Part shown: positions 63,417-64,000 of the stretch, in pieces
Layout: the number at the start of each line of letters is the position of its first letter
Numbering within the stretch: the stretch's first letter is position 1
NCBI GenBank assembly: GCA_014381785.1
Contig: JACNKZ010000055.1
Coordinates: 1 to 64,000 of the forward strand
Origin: Kiritimatiellota bacterium
GTDB lineage: Bacteria; Verrucomicrobiota; Kiritimatiellia; Kiritimatiellales; Tichowtungiaceae
DNA length: 64,000 nt
Direction of reading: 5' to 3'
Notes under the pieces: generated by a model
Told to the model about the DNA's origin: nothing
Database searches by the model: none
What the model saw: only the letters and a program-made list of their open reading frames with translations
Translations under genes and position numbers: made by a program

Positions 63417-64000
63417 GTGAAATCACGGTCTGCCATCTTCATTCTGCTTGCTCTTGCTCTTTACGCCACGGCGGCTCAAGAGGAATTCTCGCGCTATCAG
63501 GTCATCATCGACAAGCGCCCCTTCGGCGAGGAGCCGCCGCAAGCCGCGGGGGCGATTCAAGTCTCTCTCAACCAGTCTTTCGCGAAAAACCTGCGGCTTT
63601 CAATGCTGTTTGAAGGTCCGGGAGGCGATGTGCGCGCGGGTATTATTGATAGCTCCCTAAACAAAAGCTACATCCTGAGGATCGGAGAAATCGAAAACAG
63701 CATTGAGCTGGTCGAGGCGGACATCAATGCCTCAGAGGCGCTTCTGCGCAAGGGGAATGAAGTGGCGCTGTTTAAACTGGAGGCTGGCAAGCCCGAGGTG
63801 CTTACAAGACAACAACAAGCCTCGCGCACATCCTCTTATGCCGATCGGCGCCAAGCCCTGCTGCAAAAGGTGGCGCAGCAGAAAGAGGCGGAAAAGCCAA
63901 AAGAACCGCGGCTGACCGGCGAAGCGCTCCGCAAGCATCTGGAAGAGGTTCAGATGAACGCAATCCGCGAAGGCCTTCCGCCTTTACCGATGGCGCTGAC
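63417..64000 (+). CDS. Secreted protein of unknown function, 3' end beyond window
   Basis: About 194 codons visible, starting at GTG 63417 with signal peptide SAIFILLALALYATAAQ. Then YQVIIDKRPFGEEPP, a beta-rich region and a charged helical C-terminal part (QALLQKVAQQKEAEKPKEPR). In PVC-group genomes a similar IIDxRPFGxxPP-like start occurs in proteins near type II secretion/pilus genes, so a link to gspC/pilP-like function is possible but weak. Divergent from the TIGR03790 gene. Open at base 64000. Confidence 0.6.
   Translation, partial: MKSRSAIFILLALALYATAAQEEFSRYQVIIDKRPFGEEPPQAAGAIQVSLNQSFAKNLRLSMLFEGPGGDVRAGIIDSSLNKSYILRIGEIENSIELVEADINASEALLRKGNEVALFKLEAGKPEVLTRQQQASRTSSYADRRQALLQKVAQQKEAEKPKEPRLTGEALRKHLEEVQMNAIREGLPPLPMAL

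Overview
This 64 kb window is a chromosome segment of a Gram-negative-type bacterium with moderately high GC. It is most likely from the PVC superphylum, probably Kiritimatiellota or a relative. That placement is an inference: it rests on a Kdo transferase and lipoproteins (outer membrane), very large secreted proteins with lamin-tail, CotH and thrombospondin-3-like domains, a TIGR03790-type protein, and dense families of short dispersed intergenic repeats. No rRNA, tRNA, CRISPR array, IS transposase or prophage was recognised.

Layout. 1-7.3 kb: gatC-gatA, a RimK peptide-modification operon (retropepsin-like protease, rimK, aspartoacylase-like), an M42 peptidase with trmB, a DUF3859 protein and slyX. 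7.4-12.8 kb: a YmdB-type phosphoesterase, yceH, xseA-xseB, a CBS protein, hypA-hypB and a small lipoprotein. 12.8-17.9 kb: dapA-lysA, a second RimK-like system (GNAT plus ATP-grasp) and a Crp/Fnr regulator. 17.9-22.9 kb: an AsmA-like protein, plsY, gpsA, a DUF4395 protein and an RluA-family enzyme. 23.2-31.3 kb: a peptide-type ABC importer without its ATPases, secG, tpiA, a PAS sensor and pgk. 31.4-38.2 kb: a small unknown protein, a CaCA-like membrane protein, a secreted GH16 glucanase and a two-gene self-contained sugar PTS. 38.6-44.4 kb: a 1911-residue secreted CotH/lamin-tail protein. 44.5-57.1 kb: gap, an M50 protease, glycerate kinase, waaA, xerC-topA-dprA, a secreted protease, a possible nuclease and aroB. 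57.2-64 kb: two paralogous secreted trypsin-like proteases, tsaB-tsaE, a TIGR03790 protein and the start of a secreted protein cut by the window edge.

The most unusual signal is a 15-bp palindrome, TTCCAANNNTTGGAA. I find 21 perfect copies and about a dozen one-mismatch copies, against about 0.004 perfect copies expected by chance in 64 kb at even base composition. Copies lie between genes and inside genes. Inside genes they occur in all three reading frames and leave peptide footprints FQxLE, FPxxG or SxxWK in unrelated enzymes (AroB, TsaB, TsaE, WaaA, PlsY, the OppB-like permease and others). Some copies sit in inserted segments of conserved proteins. Other repeat families also occupy spacers and in places have entered coding sequence: ACAGGATAACAGGAT inverted repeats, TGGAGTAATGGAGTA repeats, a 28-bp inverted repeat and GC-rich hairpins.

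A second notable signal is a local duplication. The spacer between the two secreted proteases keeps a decayed but in-frame copy of the tsaB 3' end, which shows how the protease pair arose. These proteases and the giant CotH protein end in calcium-binding-type repeats followed by a similar terminal module, possibly a shared sorting or anchoring tail.

Functionally the region combines housekeeping (glycolysis, lysine/DAP, phospholipid and LPS synthesis, tRNA modification, DNA processing) with polysaccharide use: the GH16 glucanase lies next to an EIIA-HPr-EI plus EIICB phosphotransferase that could take up the released sugar.
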